DNA from: Ignavibacteriaceae bacterium
GTDB taxonomy: Bacteria; Bacteroidota; Ignavibacteria; Ignavibacteriales; Ignavibacteriaceae
Assembly: GCA_013360295.1 (NCBI GenBank)
Contig: JABWCL010000032.1
Span: forward strand, 1-50,841
Direction: 5' to 3'
Length of the DNA stretch: 50,841 bases
Below, in pieces: positions 7,555-16,264 of the stretch. Below the pieces are notes generated by a model. That model searched no databases, was not told the DNA's origin, and was given only the letters and a program-made list of their open reading frames with translations. The position numbers and the translations under genes are program-made. Positions within the stretch are counted from its first letter, which is position 1. The number at the start of each line of letters is the position of its first letter.

Positions 7555-9324
7555 TTATTTGATTAGTGTCATTTTCTTGGTAGCAGTAAAGTCTTCCGTA
7601 CGGATTGTGTAGAAGTAAATTCCGCTCGGCATACCGGATGCGTCAAACATTAATTTATGTGTTCCTGCGTCCGAGGTTCCTTCAAAGAGCGTTACTACTT
7701 CGCTGCCCATGATATTATAAACCTTCACGCTGACTGCTGATTTAACAGGCAGAGAGTACGAGATGCTCGTAGATGGATTAAATGGATTCGGGTAATTCTG
7801 ACTCAAACTGTACTCAGGTGTGGTAAACACATCTACCGATACAACGGCAGAATACTCAAAACTTCCATCAAAATCTATCTGCTTCAAGCGGTAAGAGTAT
7901 GTCCCGTTAACATCCGCATAGTCCGTAAAGTAATAAGTAATGCGTCTGTCGGTAGTACCGGCTCCCGGGAGAAAATCAACATACTGCCATTCCGAGTTAT
8001 TAATACTTCTCTCAATTACAAAGCCTTTGTTATTAAGCTCGTTCGTAGTTGACCACTGTAGCAAAACAGTTTTATTATCGTTTCTGGCGGTAAACGAAGC
8101 AAGCTCAACAGGGAGGATTCTTGGTAATACCGCGTCTCTCATACGTTCATAAAGAATGCGGTGACCTGCATCGTTCAGGTGAATTCCGTCGCCGGAGTTG
8201 TATGTTGAAACTATCCAACCGTTTGTATCGGCAAGCGTAGTCCAGAAGTCGACCGCATACTGACCATACCTGCTGTAGGTTGAATCACGCATAGCTTTAA
8301 GCAGGCTCGTCTGATTCGGATCGCTGAAATTCCTCGGCTGTGTTGTCGAGATCCAGGTGGAGATATTATTGTTCCTGAGAATCTTTACGAGAGTGTCATA
8401 ATTCGCGATCTGCTCCGTGATCGGATAAAGGTTTGTCGCGTCGTTCGAGGGCATATTGATCAGAACAGCAACAGGGGTATAGGTCAGTGCGAAAGTAATG
8501 TTGTTATTCACTGCCGGATTTGGCCTGCCTCCCGGAGGAGTGAAGCCTGTAGGCATGATATGATAGGTCGTATAGCCGCCTATGGCGAGATTAACCACTT
8601 TGTACGATGTATCCTGAGCGAGAAGATTCTTTCTGAACCTGTTAACCCAGGCACTGTCGGATGTGGAAGGGCCTATGCCCGCGGAAGTAGATGAACCAAG
8701 GACTACGATATTTTTATAATTACCCTGGTTATAGTTGCCGGTTATAGAGACCTCATCTATAAAGATGGTTCTCTGAATACCGTCATCAATGCTTTGACCG
8801 AGATAGATAACCTTGATCCTTGTCAGGTCGGCAGAGCCCGGATTTGTTTTGAAGACGCTCATTGGCACTTTGACAACAGTCCAGACTCCCGCGGTAAGAT
8901 CACCATGATAATTGGAAAGACTGATCTTAGCGGTTTTCTGATTTGACAGGTCCTCAAGGAACATTTTTGGCAATGCAGCCGACGGAATATTAGCAGTAGC
9001 ATAAACCCACAGTTTAACCGAATCCATAGACGTTACATCTCTTCCGGGCCAGCCGGGGGCGGCAATAGCCGCGCCCCAGTCACCGCCGGTCATCGGTTTC
9101 CACTGGAGTTTCAGAGAGTTGGTCGGGCTGTAGAACGTGTCGCTGTTCACCGGGAATTTAACGGAGTTCACGGCAAGAATAGTGCTCGGCGAGTTAGCGT
9201 ATAAATAGCTCGGATCATAATAAGAAGTATTATCGCTGTTAGTGAAGAACAGGTAATCCTGAGCAAACGCGCCCGTACTGATCAGAAGCGACAGTAACAG
9301 AGTCAGAATATTAATTTTTTGCAT
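7555..9324 (-). CDS. secreted SGNH/GDSL hydrolase with C-terminal sorting domain
   Basis: 589 residues. A signal peptide (MQKINILTLLLSLLISTGAFAQ) is followed by a beta-sandwich, carbohydrate-binding-like domain (about 25-195). The SGNH hydrolase domain follows, with VVLGSSTSAG carrying the probable catalytic Ser212 (GSS in place of GDS) and SGDGIHLNDAGH carrying Asp379 and His382. The last 170 residues hold an ELASFTA...LQWSTTNELNNKGF module and a sorting domain starting at NYPNPFNPST. Likely a surface or secreted esterase acting on acylated polysaccharide; the substrate is not visible. It lies 12 bases after the NHL gene and is probably co-transcribed with it under the operators at 11184 and 11278. 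Confidence 0.85.
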   Translation of the reverse strand: MQKINILTLLLSLLISTGAFAQDYLFFTNSDNTSYYDPSYLYANSPSTILAVNSVKFPVNSDTFYSPTNSLKLQWKPMTGGDWGAAIAAPGWPGRDVTSMDSVKLWVYATANIPSAALPKMFLEDLSNQKTAKISLSNYHGDLTAGVWTVVKVPMSVFKTNPGSADLTRIKVIYLGQSIDDGIQRTIFIDEVSITGNYNQGNYKNIVVLGSSTSAGIGPSTSDSAWVNRFRKNLLAQDTSYKVVNLAIGGYTTYHIMPTGFTPPGGRPNPAVNNNITFALTYTPVAVLINMPSNDATNLYPITEQIANYDTLVKILRNNNISTWISTTQPRNFSDPNQTSLLKAMRDSTYSRYGQYAVDFWTTLADTNGWIVSTYNSGDGIHLNDAGHRILYERMRDAVLPRILPVELASFTARNDNKTVLLQWSTTNELNNKGFVIERSINNSEWQYVDFLPGAGTTDRRITYYFTDYADVNGTYSYRLKQIDFDGSFEYSAVVSVDVFTTPEYSLSQNYPNPFNPSTSISYSLPVKSAVSVKVYNIMGSEVVTLFEGTSDAGTHKLMFDASGMPSGIYFYTIRTEDFTATKKMTLIK

Positions 9325-9336
9325 GGAAGATAATCC

Positions 9337-11076
9337 TTATTGCTGTAATACCATTTTAGAAGTAAGCATTTTACTTCCCATTCTTACGACGTAGAAATAA
9401 ATTCCCGAACCAGCATGTTTAGCGCTGTGGTCAGTTCCATTCCAGACAACTGTATTAATACCGCTTTTAGAAATACCATTGAAAACGCTCTTTACGGATT
9501 CACCGATTGAATTATAGATATCGATAGAAACGTGTTCCTCGGTCGGGGTATAGAATGAAATGTTGGTTGAAGGGTTGAACGGATTCGGATAATTTCCCAG
9601 TAAAGCAAAATCGTTGACTACTTCCGAGTTGTTAAGAACGATTATGCCTGAATACTCGTAAGCGCCGCTGAAATCAATCTGTTTCAGTCTGTATTTAACA
9701 ACGCCTGAATTTAAGGTATTGTCAGTAAAAGTATAATTGATTCTTCCTGTTGTAGTTCCGTTTCCTGAAACAGAACCGATTGTAACAAATCCGGATTCGT
9801 TAACATTTTTCTCAACTTCAAAGCTTCTGTTGTTAACTTCCGAAGCGGTTTCCCATTTAAGAACAATCCGGTTATTTACAACGTTAGCGGTGAAGGAAGC
9901 CAACTCAACCGGAACAATTGAATTCATTCTGTAACGTAATACACGGTTATTCGCCCAGTCGCCAACCCAAAGGTGTGAAGAATCGTTATCAAAGTAAAGG
10001 CCTCTTGGTGTTCTGAGGGAGGCCTGAGTTGGCGGATTAAGAGCGGTACTGGTTGTGAAATCGGGCTGACCCAAAACAAAATCAGCATCTGCGCCGTCTG
10101 CTTTCGCGGCGGCATTGAGGAATACGACAACTCTGTTATAACTTTCGTGCGGAACATAGATGTTTCCGGAGTTGTCGCCCCAGACAAATCTTGTTCCGTT
10201 TGAACCGGCAGCAGAAAGGACGGCGGTATTAGTTGTGAAGTTTGGCTGACCGAGAACACCGTTAGCGGCGGTGCCGTTAGTTATCATTGCGGCGTTATCG
10301 AAACGGATAACTCTTCTGTTGGTAAATTCGGAAACCCAAAGTCTGCCTTGGTTATCAACGAAGACGCTGTTAGGGTTGTTCATTTTGGAGCTTGTCAGTC
10401 CTGAAGTAACGGTTGTGAAGTCAGCCTGTCCGAGAACGATATCAGCCGGGGCGCCGTTAGGCTTGCTTGCAGCATTGTCGAAACGAAGTACTCTGTGCTG
10501 ATTGAAGAGAGCAACCCAGAGTCTTCCGCCGCTGTCAAGGAATACAGCAACAGGTCCGGACATTTTGTCGGCGGTAGCAGCGGTAGTATTGGTCACAAAG
10601 TCAGGCTGTCCGAGAACTGCGTCTGCATTGGCGCCGTTAGCGAGTGTTGAAGCGTTGTTGAATTTCAGAACGCGGTTATTGCTGAAGTCGGAAGCCCAAA
10701 GTGTGCCGTTTGCATCTACAAAAATACCGATTGGGGTATTGAATTTGTTCTGAGCGAGACCGGATGTGCTGGTGGTGAAATCAACCTGGCCAAGCACCGC
10801 TTCAGCGGAAGCTCCGGTAATATATGCATTTGCACTCGCGAATCTGAGCACTCTGTTATTCGCGCGGTCCGCGATGAACACTTTTCTGGTTAATGGGTCT
10901 ATGGCAATGCTGCTCGGACCGTTGAACTTAGCATCGGTTAAACCGCTGGTGGCTGTAATATAATCCGTCTGGCCCAGAAGACCATCGGCAAGCATTCCGT
11001 TCATCACCTGAGCATTAATATTGAGCGCAAGTGATATAAGAAGCACTATAAGCATGGGTAATGTATTTGTTTTCAT
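9337..11076 (-). CDS. secreted NHL-repeat beta-propeller protein with sorting domain
   Basis: 579 residues. An N-terminal signal peptide (MKTNTLPMLIVLLISLALNINAQ) is followed by six or so NHL repeats of about 55 residues with the pattern VLGQxDFTTxTSGL, MxxPxxVFVDxxGRLWVSDxxNNRVLRF (about 30-385). The C-terminal part carries a VELASFTANVVNN module and a sorting domain from NYPNPFNPSTNI. NHL propellers bind protein or polymer partners; no catalytic site is seen. It is the promoter-proximal gene of a two-gene unit with the SGNH hydrolase. Upstream lie two sites resembling the LacI-family operator found in front of the regulator at 13045, which ties this pair to the sugar locus. Confidence 0.88.
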   Translation of the reverse strand: MKTNTLPMLIVLLISLALNINAQVMNGMLADGLLGQTDYITATSGLTDAKFNGPSSIAIDPLTRKVFIADRANNRVLRFASANAYITGASAEAVLGQVDFTTSTSGLAQNKFNTPIGIFVDANGTLWASDFSNNRVLKFNNASTLANGANADAVLGQPDFVTNTTAATADKMSGPVAVFLDSGGRLWVALFNQHRVLRFDNAASKPNGAPADIVLGQADFTTVTSGLTSSKMNNPNSVFVDNQGRLWVSEFTNRRVIRFDNAAMITNGTAANGVLGQPNFTTNTAVLSAAGSNGTRFVWGDNSGNIYVPHESYNRVVVFLNAAAKADGADADFVLGQPDFTTSTALNPPTQASLRTPRGLYFDNDSSHLWVGDWANNRVLRYRMNSIVPVELASFTANVVNNRIVLKWETASEVNNRSFEVEKNVNESGFVTIGSVSGNGTTTGRINYTFTDNTLNSGVVKYRLKQIDFSGAYEYSGIIVLNNSEVVNDFALLGNYPNPFNPSTNISFYTPTEEHVSIDIYNSIGESVKSVFNGISKSGINTVVWNGTDHSAKHAGSGIYFYVVRMGSKMLTSKMVLQQ

Positions 11077-11183
11077 TACTACTCCGTTAATTATGTGGTT
11101 AAAGATTGGATTAAATAAATGAGTAAATCAGTAATTGCTGTTATTGCAGCGATAGTAAAACATCAAAAAACTATAAAAACATA

Positions 11184-11197
11184 TGTAAACGTTTATA
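11184..11197. promoter_or_regulatory. LacI-family operator-like palindrome (TGTAAACGTTTATA)
   Basis: One mismatch from the perfect palindrome TGTAAACGTTTACA at 13020 in front of the LacI-family regulator. It lies about 108 bases upstream of the NHL-protein start codon on the minus strand. Central CG and TGTAAA half-sites are typical of LacI-family operators. Confidence 0.65.
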
Positions 11198-11277
11198 TGA
11201 AAATTATCGCTTTTTTTATCTTAATTATAATTGTTTTCAACGGCTTTGTCAAGAAAAAAGCGTATCAGAATGCAAAA

Positions 11278-11292
11278 TGTAAAAAGTTTACA
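11278..11292. promoter_or_regulatory. second operator-like site, TGTAAA-N3-TTTACA
   Basis: TGTAAAAAGTTTACA has perfect TGTAAA/TTTACA half-sites with a 3-base centre. It is about 94 bases (nine helical turns) from the site at 11184, so the two could be bound together by a tetramer or through looping. Confidence 0.5.
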
Positions 11293-11663
11293 TTCTTTAA
11301 GCTGACTAGTCTTAGTTTTTAAAATTATGATGATTCTCTGATCTCCTTAAAAAAATATTTCTGTTTCACCAATCCTGATACGGCATGTAATCTAATATGG
11401 TATGACCGGTAAAAGTACTTTTTCCGATTATGTTAGACGGGTTGTAATTATAATTTGTGCGTGATGACAGATATCTGCCTCGGTGACATTTCTATCTAAT
11501 AATGTCCGAGAAGATAATTAATTGTGCTGATAACTCCGAATTTATTTGAGAGGTGTAAATAATTCTCCGAAATTAGTTAATGATAAAATATATTTTGCCA
11601 GAAAGACCGGGGGGATTTTTCCGCAGCCGCTGGTACTGCTCCACACCACCGGCCTTCGATACG

Positions 11664-11900
11664 TTACGGCTCGTTCCGCGCAGTAGTGCCGGCATTGTCA
11701 AAATCCAGATCTTCTGAAAATATATTAGTTCCAAAGACGATCCGCAAACAAGTTCCCCCCATAAAAGAGAGCTTATCTGCGTAATCAGCATGATAAATTA
11801 TTTGTATTATTTTATACTGTAAATCTTCTCTGAAAATGTTGCGTTTAAATAGGGGCTGATTTGCCGGATAAAACTTTTCTACTTCTGTTAGACTAAGCAT
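11664..11900 (-). pseudogene. truncated AbiEii-family toxin
   Basis: The first about 68 codons match the toxin at 5324-6097 closely: start MLSLTEVEKFYPANQ, GGTCLRI, FSEDLDFDN. Homology stops abruptly near 11696 and about ten unrelated codons lead to a stop at 11664. The whole C-terminal part, including the KGRDFYD block, is missing. The bases just past the break are GC-rich and unlike the surroundings, suggesting a deletion or insertion joint. Not expected to be active. Confidence 0.85.
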
Positions 11901-12683
11901 TTTTCAACCAATCTATTAATAGTTGTATCCTTTTACGGAGATTCACGTTGTTATATAATCCTGGACACCCTACCACTTTATTCCAATCGATCAATTCATT
12001 CATTGCTATCTGATTAAAGCGCATTTCTTCAATATGGACGGTCGTGTTTATTTCGGGATTAAGGTAAAAATAATCAATTACGGCCTTCTCTGGTTCAGCA
12101 ATCTTTACCGTTACGTTTTTCCAGTTAATTAAGTGGTATCCAAAATTAAGCCTGCGATGAATTGTCTTGTAATTAAATACGATATCATCACATTTAAATT
12201 CTGAAGTCTTCTTTGTGCTGACTGATGTAATTCTGTAGACCGCTTCAGGAATAAATCCGTAATAAGCAAAAGCTGACTCCAGAGATATATATGAGGGTTC
12301 ATAAATTCTGTTCGCCAGATAGAACAAGTGCAATTCATCCAGTTTTTCATCCGCAAATACAAATACTCCATTAGCGATCCTTCTTATATAACCCTTCTTC
12401 TGCCACGCAGCAAGCCTGTGATAGTAAACCTTGCTGCTCAGCTTATTTATCTCCTTCAGGCTGAAAGCAGGGAATTTCTTCAATTCCCGAGCAAAAGTTA
12501 TAAACTCATAAATTTCTAATATATATTGTTAATGATATATAAAAAAGATGTGATGAAATCGAGGGAAATTGTGTCCTTTTTTGCTAGAAATCAAAAGATT
12601 TAAAAACACTCTATTAGTTCCTGACTCCCCGTCATACATATTAAGCCTCAATTACAGTAAACAAACGCTGTTTTTGGGGCTTT
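11697..12683. repeat. segmental duplication, copy B (decayed)
   Basis: Direct-repeat partner of 5893-6885. It contains the 5' third of the toxin, the antitoxin with a broken start, and copy 3 of the tRNA-tail/terminator repeat. Confidence 0.75.
11893..12483 (-). pseudogene. AbiEi-like antitoxin paralogue with lost start codon
   Basis: 196 codons, about 85 percent identical by eye to the antitoxin at 6090-6707 and overlapping the truncated toxin by the same 8 bases. In the intact copy the gene starts ATGAATTTTATAACT; here the corresponding bases are ATGAGTTTATAACT. The one-base deletion makes the old ATG (12507-12509) run into a stop after three codons. The rest of the frame is intact, and the first remaining plausible start is TTG at 12481-12483 (a Leu codon in the intact copy), which would remove the first residues. 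It may still be weakly translated. Confidence 0.75.
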
Positions 12684-12684
12684 T
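12617..12684 (+). repeat. tRNA-tail-like sequence plus terminator, copy 3 of 3
   Basis: GTTCCTGACTCCCCGTCA (12617-12634) resembles the tRNA-Ser-like tail of copy 1 without an intact CCA. The AGCCTCAATTACAG ... CTGTTTTTGGGGCT hairpin and four T follow (12643-12684). It lies upstream of the decayed AbiEi gene. Confidence 0.5.
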
Positions 12685-12936
12685 GGGTTTGGGGTATCGT
12701 TCATTAATTCTTTCTCTCAATGTAGCAAGACTGATCGCCTGCTCGTGATATTTTTCGGCAATACCCCTTGTTGTACCGATGGCTTACCTCCGCAGAGAGG
12801 AATTACAGCATCCATTATATAGATAACGAAACATTCGCGGAAACCGGAATTGTGGGAGGTGAATGGCGATCGTGTGTGATGTGGGTTTTCTTAAAAATAT
12901 GTATGGGTTGCTGGTATGTAGGGGAAATAAAAGAAA

Positions 12937-12951
12937 TGTAAATATTTTACA
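12937..12951. promoter_or_regulatory. operator-like site, TGTAAA-N3-TTTACA
   Basis: TGTAAATATTTTACA has perfect half-sites with a 3-base centre, like the site at 11278. It lies about 82 bases upstream of the perfect operator at 13020. Confidence 0.5.
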
Positions 12952-12986
12952 TAAACGGTTTTTTGCAAATATTTTTAAAATTTAAC

Positions 12987-13015
12987 TTGACTATATTGCG
13001 TTAATTTGCAACATT
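12987..13015 (+). promoter_or_regulatory. possible promoter of the LacI-family regulator
   Basis: TTGACT at 12987-12992 is a good -35-like box. A weak AACATT lies 17 bases on, and a TAATTTG similar to the Bacteroidota -7 box lies at 13002. The operator at 13020 follows immediately, where bound repressor would block initiation or escape. Confidence 0.35.
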
Positions 13016-13019
13016 GTTA

Positions 13020-13033
13020 TGTAAACGTTTACA
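13020..13033. promoter_or_regulatory. LacI-family operator, perfect palindrome TGTAAACGTTTACA
   Basis: A perfect 14-base inverted repeat in the leader, 11 bases before the regulator's ATG, placed for autorepression. A one-mismatch copy occurs at 11184 upstream of the NHL/SGNH genes. Confidence 0.75.
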
Positions 13034-13044
13034 AAATTTTCATT

Positions 13045-14109
13045 ATGAATATCACCATAAAAGAAATAGCCAAAAGAGCCAACGTTTCTATAGCAACTGT
13101 TTCAAGAGCATTGAATAATCTTGACAATGTAAGGCCTGAAACAAAAGATTCTATTCTCTCCATAGCCGAGAAGCTTAATTACATTCCCAATGTCGGCGCA
13201 CGTAATCTTGTAATGCAAAAAACAAATATCATCGGTTTCGTTCTCCCTGAGATACAGGGTGAATTTTATACTGAGATCATCAGGGGAATAGATGAATACG
13301 TTTATAACGCAGGCTATCATATGATAGTCGCAAGTTCGCACAGCCAGCGCTCAATAGTTGAATCGCTCGTCAACTTTATGAAAAGAAGTTTTGTGGATGG
13401 TGTTATTCTTATGGCGCCCTCGATTAATGAACGCGTGAAAGAAATAATAACCGGAAGCACCGTGCCTGTTGTGGTGATAAGCGGAAAAAGTGAAGTAGAT
13501 ATAGTTGATACAGTGAGTATTGATAATTTCCAGGGCGCGTATTCGATCGTTAATTTCCTGATTAAGAATTACGGGCATACAAAGATCGCGATAATAAAAG
13601 GGCCGTCAACAAACAATGATTCGCTCGAACGTTATGAGGGCTATGCCGCGGCATTAACCGATAATAAAATAAAAATAAATGAAAACTGGGTTGTTGAAGG
13701 GGACTTTACGCTGCGAGGCGGCGAGATTGCCTGCAGCAGGCTAATGACCCTTCTCGAAAGGCCGGATGCCATTTTTGCGTCGAATGATATGATGGCGCTG
13801 GGATGTTATAAAGTAATAAACAGCCTCGGATATTCGGTACCGAAGGATATCGGTGTTGTCGGGTTTGACCATATTCTCTTTAGTGATGTGGTGCTTCCGC
13901 GACTTACAACGGTGCACGTCCCAAAATCTGAACTAGGCCAGGAAGCTGCCAGGCTTCTGTTAGAAAGATTAGACGGCGGCCGCGACAAAGAACCTGAACA
14001 CGTTAAAGTTTCAACCGGCATAATCATCGGTGAGTCCTGCAATAACCTTAATGACTATAATCACAAACCACGCTATCAACCAATTAACCAATCAATCAAT
14101 CAATTATGA
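13045..14109 (+). CDS. LacI-family transcriptional regulator
   Basis: 354 residues from the ATG at 13045 (MNITIKEIAKRANVS). An earlier in-frame ATG at 13006 would put the operator inside the coding region and add 13 residues that do not fit the family, so I reject it. The helix-turn-helix and hinge (ITIKEIAKRANVSIATVSRALNN, about 3-25) precede a periplasmic-binding-protein-like effector domain ending near the RLTTVHVPKSELGQEAARLLLERL block. It probably senses an oligosaccharide or glucose derivative and represses this locus. It is co-directional with the CBM9 gene 8 bases downstream, so it heads that operon and is likely autoregulated. Confidence 0.92.
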   Translation: MNITIKEIAKRANVSIATVSRALNNLDNVRPETKDSILSIAEKLNYIPNVGARNLVMQKTNIIGFVLPEIQGEFYTEIIRGIDEYVYNAGYHMIVASSHSQRSIVESLVNFMKRSFVDGVILMAPSINERVKEIITGSTVPVVVISGKSEVDIVDTVSIDNFQGAYSIVNFLIKNYGHTKIAIIKGPSTNNDSLERYEGYAAALTDNKIKINENWVVEGDFTLRGGEIACSRLMTLLERPDAIFASNDMMALGCYKVINSLGYSVPKDIGVVGFDHILFSDVVLPRLTTVHVPKSELGQEAARLLLERLDGGRDKEPEHVKVSTGIIIGESCNNLNDYNHKPRYQPINQSINQL

Positions 14110-14117
14110 GGAATCAT

Positions 14118-16112
14118 ATGAAAACGCTCTCTACTCTGCTTGTTGCCGGATTGTTTATTCTTGTGAATACAACATTCGCGCAATATAACAACCCACGCGG
14201 TTACGATGTTATAAATGCCACGGGAACCATCACCCTCGATGGCAATATGAATGAACCAGCCTGGAGCCAGGTTCCCAACATTCTCGTTTTCGGGCCGGGC
14301 GCGCCTGCCAACACCGTTAATGTTTCTGTTACCGGAGGCGTAATGGTAAAACTCGACTCTCTTAAGGGTTACGATACCACGCATACGATGATGAAGATCA
14401 TCAAACAGGGGATGAACCTGTATATCGGCTTCCAGAGCACAGACAAGCACGTTTGCAGATTCGGCGACAGCTGGGAAGGCGACGGATTGTTCATGAAGAT
14501 CAAAAACGCCGCGGGCGTTGATAAAGAATTTAAGCTTTACTTTAACGCCGCGGGTGTTAACCCCAATATCGTTTATGAAGCGACAGACCCTTCACACGGC
14601 GCTGGAGCCGCAATTAAAGGTTCCAATACAATCGTTAACGATACTACACAGATAGACAACGGATACTCCGCTGAATTACTGATCAAGCTTGATATGCTCG
14701 GATACACCGTAAACACAAAACGCGTTGACGTTATGATGAACATTTTTGATCCCGATTTTTATCATAATGGAATGGGCGCCTGGGGCCCGGGCGGAACTTT
14801 TCACAAAACCTGGTGGGGCAGCGAGTGGGGCCCGGCTATGAGAACACTTAACTTCCTTGATGATCCGCAGAGCCTTACTGTTCTTACCGCAACCACTCCG
14901 ATTACAGTTGACGGAAACCTTAATGAAATTGACTGGACAAGAAACTATGACCACCTGGTATTCGGACCTTTCGCTCCCGGAACGGCGTACGCGAAGACAG
15001 TAACAGGCGGAGTGCTTGTTAAAGGGAACGGATTTCAGGATACAACCTGGACTTACCTCCGCGCGATAAAATCAGGAACAAATTTATATATCGGCTTCTG
15101 GTCAACCGACAGATCTGTTTGTAAATTCGGTGACAGCTGGGAAGGTGACGGATTATTTATGAAGATTAAAAACTCAGCTAACGTTGATAAAGAATTTAAA
15201 CTCTACTGGAATGCCTCAGGCGCAAATCCGGATATCGTGTATGAAGCAACCGATCCATCACACGGCGCGGGAGCAGCAGTAAGGCGTCAGGGAACAATTG
15301 TAAATGATACTACACAGACAGACTATGGTTACCAGGCTGAATTGTTAATTAAGCTTGATATGCTTGGCTTTACTGCTAATACCCAGTCGGTTCAGGTTAT
15401 GATGAACATTTTTGATCCGGACGGATATCACGCCGGCGTTGGCGCCTGGGGTCCTTCGGGCGAATATCATAAAACCTGGTGGGGCAGTGAGTGGGGCTCA
15501 TCATTCAGGACACTTACACTCTCAGCAGTCACCACACCGGTTGAGTTAACCTCATTTAACGCGGCGACCGTTAACGGTAACGTAGTTCTTAAATGGACAA
15601 CCGCGACAGAAACAAATAACAGAGGCTTTGAAGTTCAGAGAAGCACCAACAATAAAGAATTCGTCAGTGTTGGCTTCATTAACGGCGCGGGAACAACCAC
15701 CGAAAGCCGCAGCTACGAATTTGTGGATTCAAGAGTCCAGGCCGGCAACGCTTACCAGTACAGGCTCCGTCAGCTGGATTTCGACGGCGCGGAATCATTC
15801 TCACAGGTAATTGAACTTAACGAAGTAGCTCCGCTCGATTATGATCTTGCTCAGAACTATCCGAATCCGTTCAATCCGTCAACCACGATCAAATTCGCGG
15901 TTCCGGTAAAATCAAGCGTTACCCTTACGCTTTATAACACACTCGGACAGGAGATCAGGAGCATTGCTACCGGACAGTTCGAAGCAGGCACACACACTTT
16001 CAATCTTGATGCATCCGAACTCTCAACAGGCGTTTATGTTTACACCATCAGCGCACAGGGTGCTGACGGCAGGCAGTTCTTCTCCGCGAAGAAGATGAAC
16101 CTGATGAAATAA
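14118..16112 (+). CDS. secreted protein with two tandem CBM9-like domains and sorting domain
   Basis: 664 residues from ATG 14118, preceded by GAGGA at 14109-14113; an ATG at 14106 is in frame but lacks a ribosome-binding site and spoils the signal peptide (MKTLSTLLVAGLFILVNTTFAQ). Two nearly identical CBM9/DOMON-like domains follow (about 35-235 and 250-455), both with FGDSWEGDGLFMKIKN, EFKLY, VYEATDPSHGAGAA and YHxTWWGSEWG blocks. Then come a VELTSFNAATVNGN module and a sorting domain from NYPNPFNPSTTI. Probable role: cell-surface carbohydrate binding. It begins 8 bases after the LacI-type regulator and ends in a strong terminator. Confidence 0.88.
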   Translation: MKTLSTLLVAGLFILVNTTFAQYNNPRGYDVINATGTITLDGNMNEPAWSQVPNILVFGPGAPANTVNVSVTGGVMVKLDSLKGYDTTHTMMKIIKQGMNLYIGFQSTDKHVCRFGDSWEGDGLFMKIKNAAGVDKEFKLYFNAAGVNPNIVYEATDPSHGAGAAIKGSNTIVNDTTQIDNGYSAELLIKLDMLGYTVNTKRVDVMMNIFDPDFYHNGMGAWGPGGTFHKTWWGSEWGPAMRTLNFLDDPQSLTVLTATTPITVDGNLNEIDWTRNYDHLVFGPFAPGTAYAKTVTGGVLVKGNGFQDTTWTYLRAIKSGTNLYIGFWSTDRSVCKFGDSWEGDGLFMKIKNSANVDKEFKLYWNASGANPDIVYEATDPSHGAGAAVRRQGTIVNDTTQTDYGYQAELLIKLDMLGFTANTQSVQVMMNIFDPDGYHAGVGAWGPSGEYHKTWWGSEWGSSFRTLTLSAVTTPVELTSFNAATVNGNVVLKWTTATETNNRGFEVQRSTNNKEFVSVGFINGAGTTTESRSYEFVDSRVQAGNAYQYRLRQLDFDGAESFSQVIELNEVAPLDYDLAQNYPNPFNPSTTIKFAVPVKSSVTLTLYNTLGQEIRSIATGQFEAGTHTFNLDASELSTGVYVYTISAQGADGRQFFSAKKMNLMK

Positions 16113-16141
16113 TCGCGGAAGATAAAATATCAGTTTACACT

Positions 16142-16179
16142 CTCCCCCGCGGCTTTATGCGCGGGGGAGGGGCTTTTTT
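16142..16179 (+). terminator. rho-independent terminator after the CBM9 gene
   Basis: CTCCCCCGCG pairs perfectly with CGCGGGGGAG around an 8-base loop, followed by GGGC and six T. It closes the regulator-CBM9 transcript before the GH94 gene. Confidence 0.9.
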
Positions 16180-16264
16180 CCGGCAATTATAATATTACCC
16201 CGCGCACGTGAAGAGATGCGGTGCCGGGCTTACGCTATACAAAATAGATTATCAACTACCATAG

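Larger units (their letters stand above)
11077..11663. other. regulatory and gene-less stretch upstream of the NHL gene
   Basis: The part nearest the NHL start holds the two operator-like palindromes annotated separately. A 67-codon plus-strand frame at 11119-11322 runs straight across both sites, is Lys/Ile/Phe-rich and looks like chance. The rest, 11323-11663, shows nothing recognisable up to the broken AbiEii copy. Confidence 0.5.
12685..13044. other. regulator leader and possible gene fragment
   Basis: Between the copy-3 terminator and the LacI-type regulator. On the minus strand about 12685-12790 is open for some 35 codons (IAEKYHEQAISLATLRERI), which looks protein-like and may be a fragment of a lost gene. 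The right part (12937-13033) carries two operator-like sites and the regulator promoter. Confidence 0.4.

Noticed and set aside
11119-11322. 67-codon Lys/Ile/Phe-rich frame upstream of the NHL gene
   Set aside because: Lies across both operator-like palindromes, in AT-rich DNA where such frames arise by chance.
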